Assembly (NCBI GenBank): GCA_028279945.1
Contig: JANQMT010000075.1
Location: forward strand, 1-32,482
Origin: JAKSCF01 sp028279945
GTDB taxonomy: Bacteria; Bacillota; Clostridia; Peptostreptococcales; JAAYPU01
Direction of reading: 5' to 3'
Length of the DNA stretch: 32,482 nucleotides
Position numbers and translations under genes: made by a program. The notes beneath the pieces are model-generated. The model saw only the letters and a program-made list of their open reading frames with translations. It made no database searches and was not told the origin of the DNA. Below are positions 31,177 through 32,482 of the stretch, piece after piece (positions within the stretch are counted from its first letter, which is position 1; each line of letters starts with the position of its first letter).

Positions 31177-32451
31177 TTAAAATAAATTTCCTTTCTCATC
31201 AAATGTCATTGGCATTGGATGGTCTAATACTTCTATATTGGGATTTTTATCGGCTTCGTCCGTCATATTCTCTGAAATATAGATTTCATCCAATTTCATG
31301 GTATTTTTAATCCTTATCATTCTGATATTATTGTAGTCTACATCTAAGCATGTTTTGATAGCAGCCCTTATTGCTTGACTGTCACTATCCATGACCATAG
31401 GAATTTTAGCGGAGAGCAGAACTCTTGATGTTAAAGGATTTGGGTATGTCTTGTAGAAATCCATTTTATTATACAGCCTTTCGGTACATATATCAGCAAG
31501 ACCTATCCCGTTTGCATTTCCATGGGTTTCTTTAGTCAGGTCCAATGCAACTATTCTCTGAGTTAAAGGTTTACATTGCATTGCATCTGAGGTAAATCGC
31601 TTGACGATATTGGGGTCCATACCTGTACCGCTTATATTTTTGCCAATCTCGTCTACGATGAGAACATGGCATCTCTCAAACAAAATTTGCGGCAGGTTTG
31701 CTTTGGCTAGAGCGAGAAGCACCGGTTCTTCATCCATTATCTTTTCTTTAGGTAAAGCTACTATTTTACATGTTTCATCATAAGCGTTCTCAATAATGCC
31801 TATTGCAAAAGCGATGTTTGCCTTATCTATAGCAACCCTTGCCATTTCTTCTATCCTACCCGACATATTGGTAAGGCGTGTAGCATGACAAATCTCCGCA
31901 CCCTTTTGTTTTCCCAGGCCGATTACAATCATCTTTGCAAGACCGCTTTCATAAGATCCTCTAAAGGATGTATGCGGCTTTATACGACCCATTACAATGG
32001 TTGCATCTAATTCAGTAGCCGTATACCTGTCAAAATAAACCGGTACGCCGCTTTCTGTAGTCCCCAGCACCACTACTTCCATTGTGGAGCGTATTGGAGC
32101 ACCAACGGTATCCTCGGTAATTCCAAGGTTTTTCAGCACTTCAACCTGTCCTTTAGCCGTAGCTCCCCCATGACTTCCCATGGTCGGTATTATGAAAGGC
32201 TTTGCCCCTCTTTCTTTGAGAATACCGACTACCGCTTTGGTTATGGTCAATAAATTTTCGATGCCTCTGCTGCCTATGGTGATAGCCACCTTATCGCCTG
32301 CTTTTATCCTGCCCCCAATCTCAGCCCTTTCAACCTGCTCTCTGATGGTTTTAGCGATATCTCTTATAGCAGTCCTTGGGAAACTCTGCCTTACTTTTAC
32401 CATTTTAGGTATCTTTATTTCGCTTACAAGCTGCTCTAATATACTCACCAT
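31177..32451 (-). CDS. LarA-like (DUF2088) protein, lactate-racemase-domain family
   Basis: A 424-residue protein of the lactate racemase domain family, with VAITIGSRGIENL, TMGSHGGAT, GRIKPHTSFRGSYESGLAKM and EICHATRLTN. H94, H160, K173 and H189 fall at spacings that mirror H108, H174, K184 and H200 of LarA (66 and 16 residues match exactly, 13 versus 10 between H160 and K173). In LarA they hold the nickel-pincer cofactor and act in catalysis. A hydroxy-acid racemase or epimerase is therefore plausible. The DHTRP motif of true LarA is replaced by SRG. The cofactor genes larB, larC and larE are not in the window. AAGAAGGGA supports ATG 32451. The dehydratase starts 68 bases after its stop. Confidence 0.82.
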   Translation of the reverse strand: MVSILEQLVSEIKIPKMVKVRQSFPRTAIRDIAKTIREQVERAEIGGRIKAGDKVAITIGSRGIENLLTITKAVVGILKERGAKPFIIPTMGSHGGATAKGQVEVLKNLGITEDTVGAPIRSTMEVVVLGTTESGVPVYFDRYTATELDATIVMGRIKPHTSFRGSYESGLAKMIVIGLGKQKGAEICHATRLTNMSGRIEEMARVAIDKANIAFAIGIIENAYDETCKIVALPKEKIMDEEPVLLALAKANLPQILFERCHVLIVDEIGKNISGTGMDPNIVKRFTSDAMQCKPLTQRIVALDLTKETHGNANGIGLADICTERLYNKMDFYKTYPNPLTSRVLLSAKIPMVMDSDSQAIRAAIKTCLDVDYNNIRMIRIKNTMKLDEIYISENMTDEADKNPNIEVLDHPMPMTFDEKGNLF

Positions 32452-32482
32452 TATCCCTTCTTTTCATAAATTAGATCAGTTA

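Noticed and set aside
1..32482. CRISPR arrays, tRNA or rRNA genes, complete insertion sequences and prophage genes
   Set aside because: No regularly spaced repeats, no tRNA cloverleaf or rRNA sequence, and no transposase, integrase or phage structural protein were found on reading both strands.

Overview
The window is chromosomal DNA from a low-GC, Gram-positive, strictly anaerobic bacterium, almost certainly of the class Clostridia. The evidence is the AT-rich base composition, strong AGGAGG-type ribosome binding sites, an NAD(P)-linked [FeFe]-hydrogenase, a T-box leader on alaS, an IreB/RuvX/Fur block and an IscR-IscS-IscU-MnmA block. I cannot name the genus. No insertion sequence, phage or CRISPR array is visible. 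The first 105 bases are the 3' tail of an unidentified gene.

Left part, plus strand. A phosphonoacetate-hydrolase-like enzyme (275-1438) and a PhnB-like VOC protein (1516-1920) come first. A SigZ-type sigma factor (1946-2503) and an arsenite methyltransferase (2686-3480) follow. Next is a self-contained TetR/radical-SAM pair (3592-5266) behind a promoter with a near-perfect 29-base palindrome. The four-gene hydrogenase operon (5756-10069) has the HndA-B-C-D order, then a strong terminator. An orphan Cache/HAMP histidine kinase (10262-12199) follows. The plus-strand block ends with a LysO-type exporter, N-carbamoylputrescine amidase and a methyltransferase (12360-15102).

Middle. A DUF421 membrane protein on the minus strand is divergent from a small membrane-anchored LysM protein (16075-16395). 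That LysM gene sits behind three LexA (SOS) boxes, one of them in the promoter spacer, so it looks like a YneA-type SOS division inhibitor that is not beside lexA.

Right part, minus strand. Reading leftward from about 22.2 kb: a T-box leader with a GCA alanine specifier, alaS, ireB, an Fe-S aldo/keto reductase, ruvX and fur. Further right are a TetR regulator, a methyltransferase and a GntR/UTRA regulator that appears to start at ATT. Then comes the iscR-iscS-iscU-mnmA operon, two small proteins, an IlvD-family dehydratase and a LarA-like protein that keeps the residues expected for a nickel-pincer cofactor.

The best new observation links two distant loci. The hydrogenase promoter (5424-5487) and the iscR promoter (28481-28544) have the same layout: TTGACA, 17 bases, TATACT, 7 bases, then a 28-base palindromic operator identical at 24 of 28 positions. 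This suggests that the IscR-like regulator couples hydrogenase expression to Fe-S cluster status. Other points worth checking are the SOS-LysM gene, the ATT start, the cysteine tail of SigZ beside arsM, and the LarA-like/IlvD pair.
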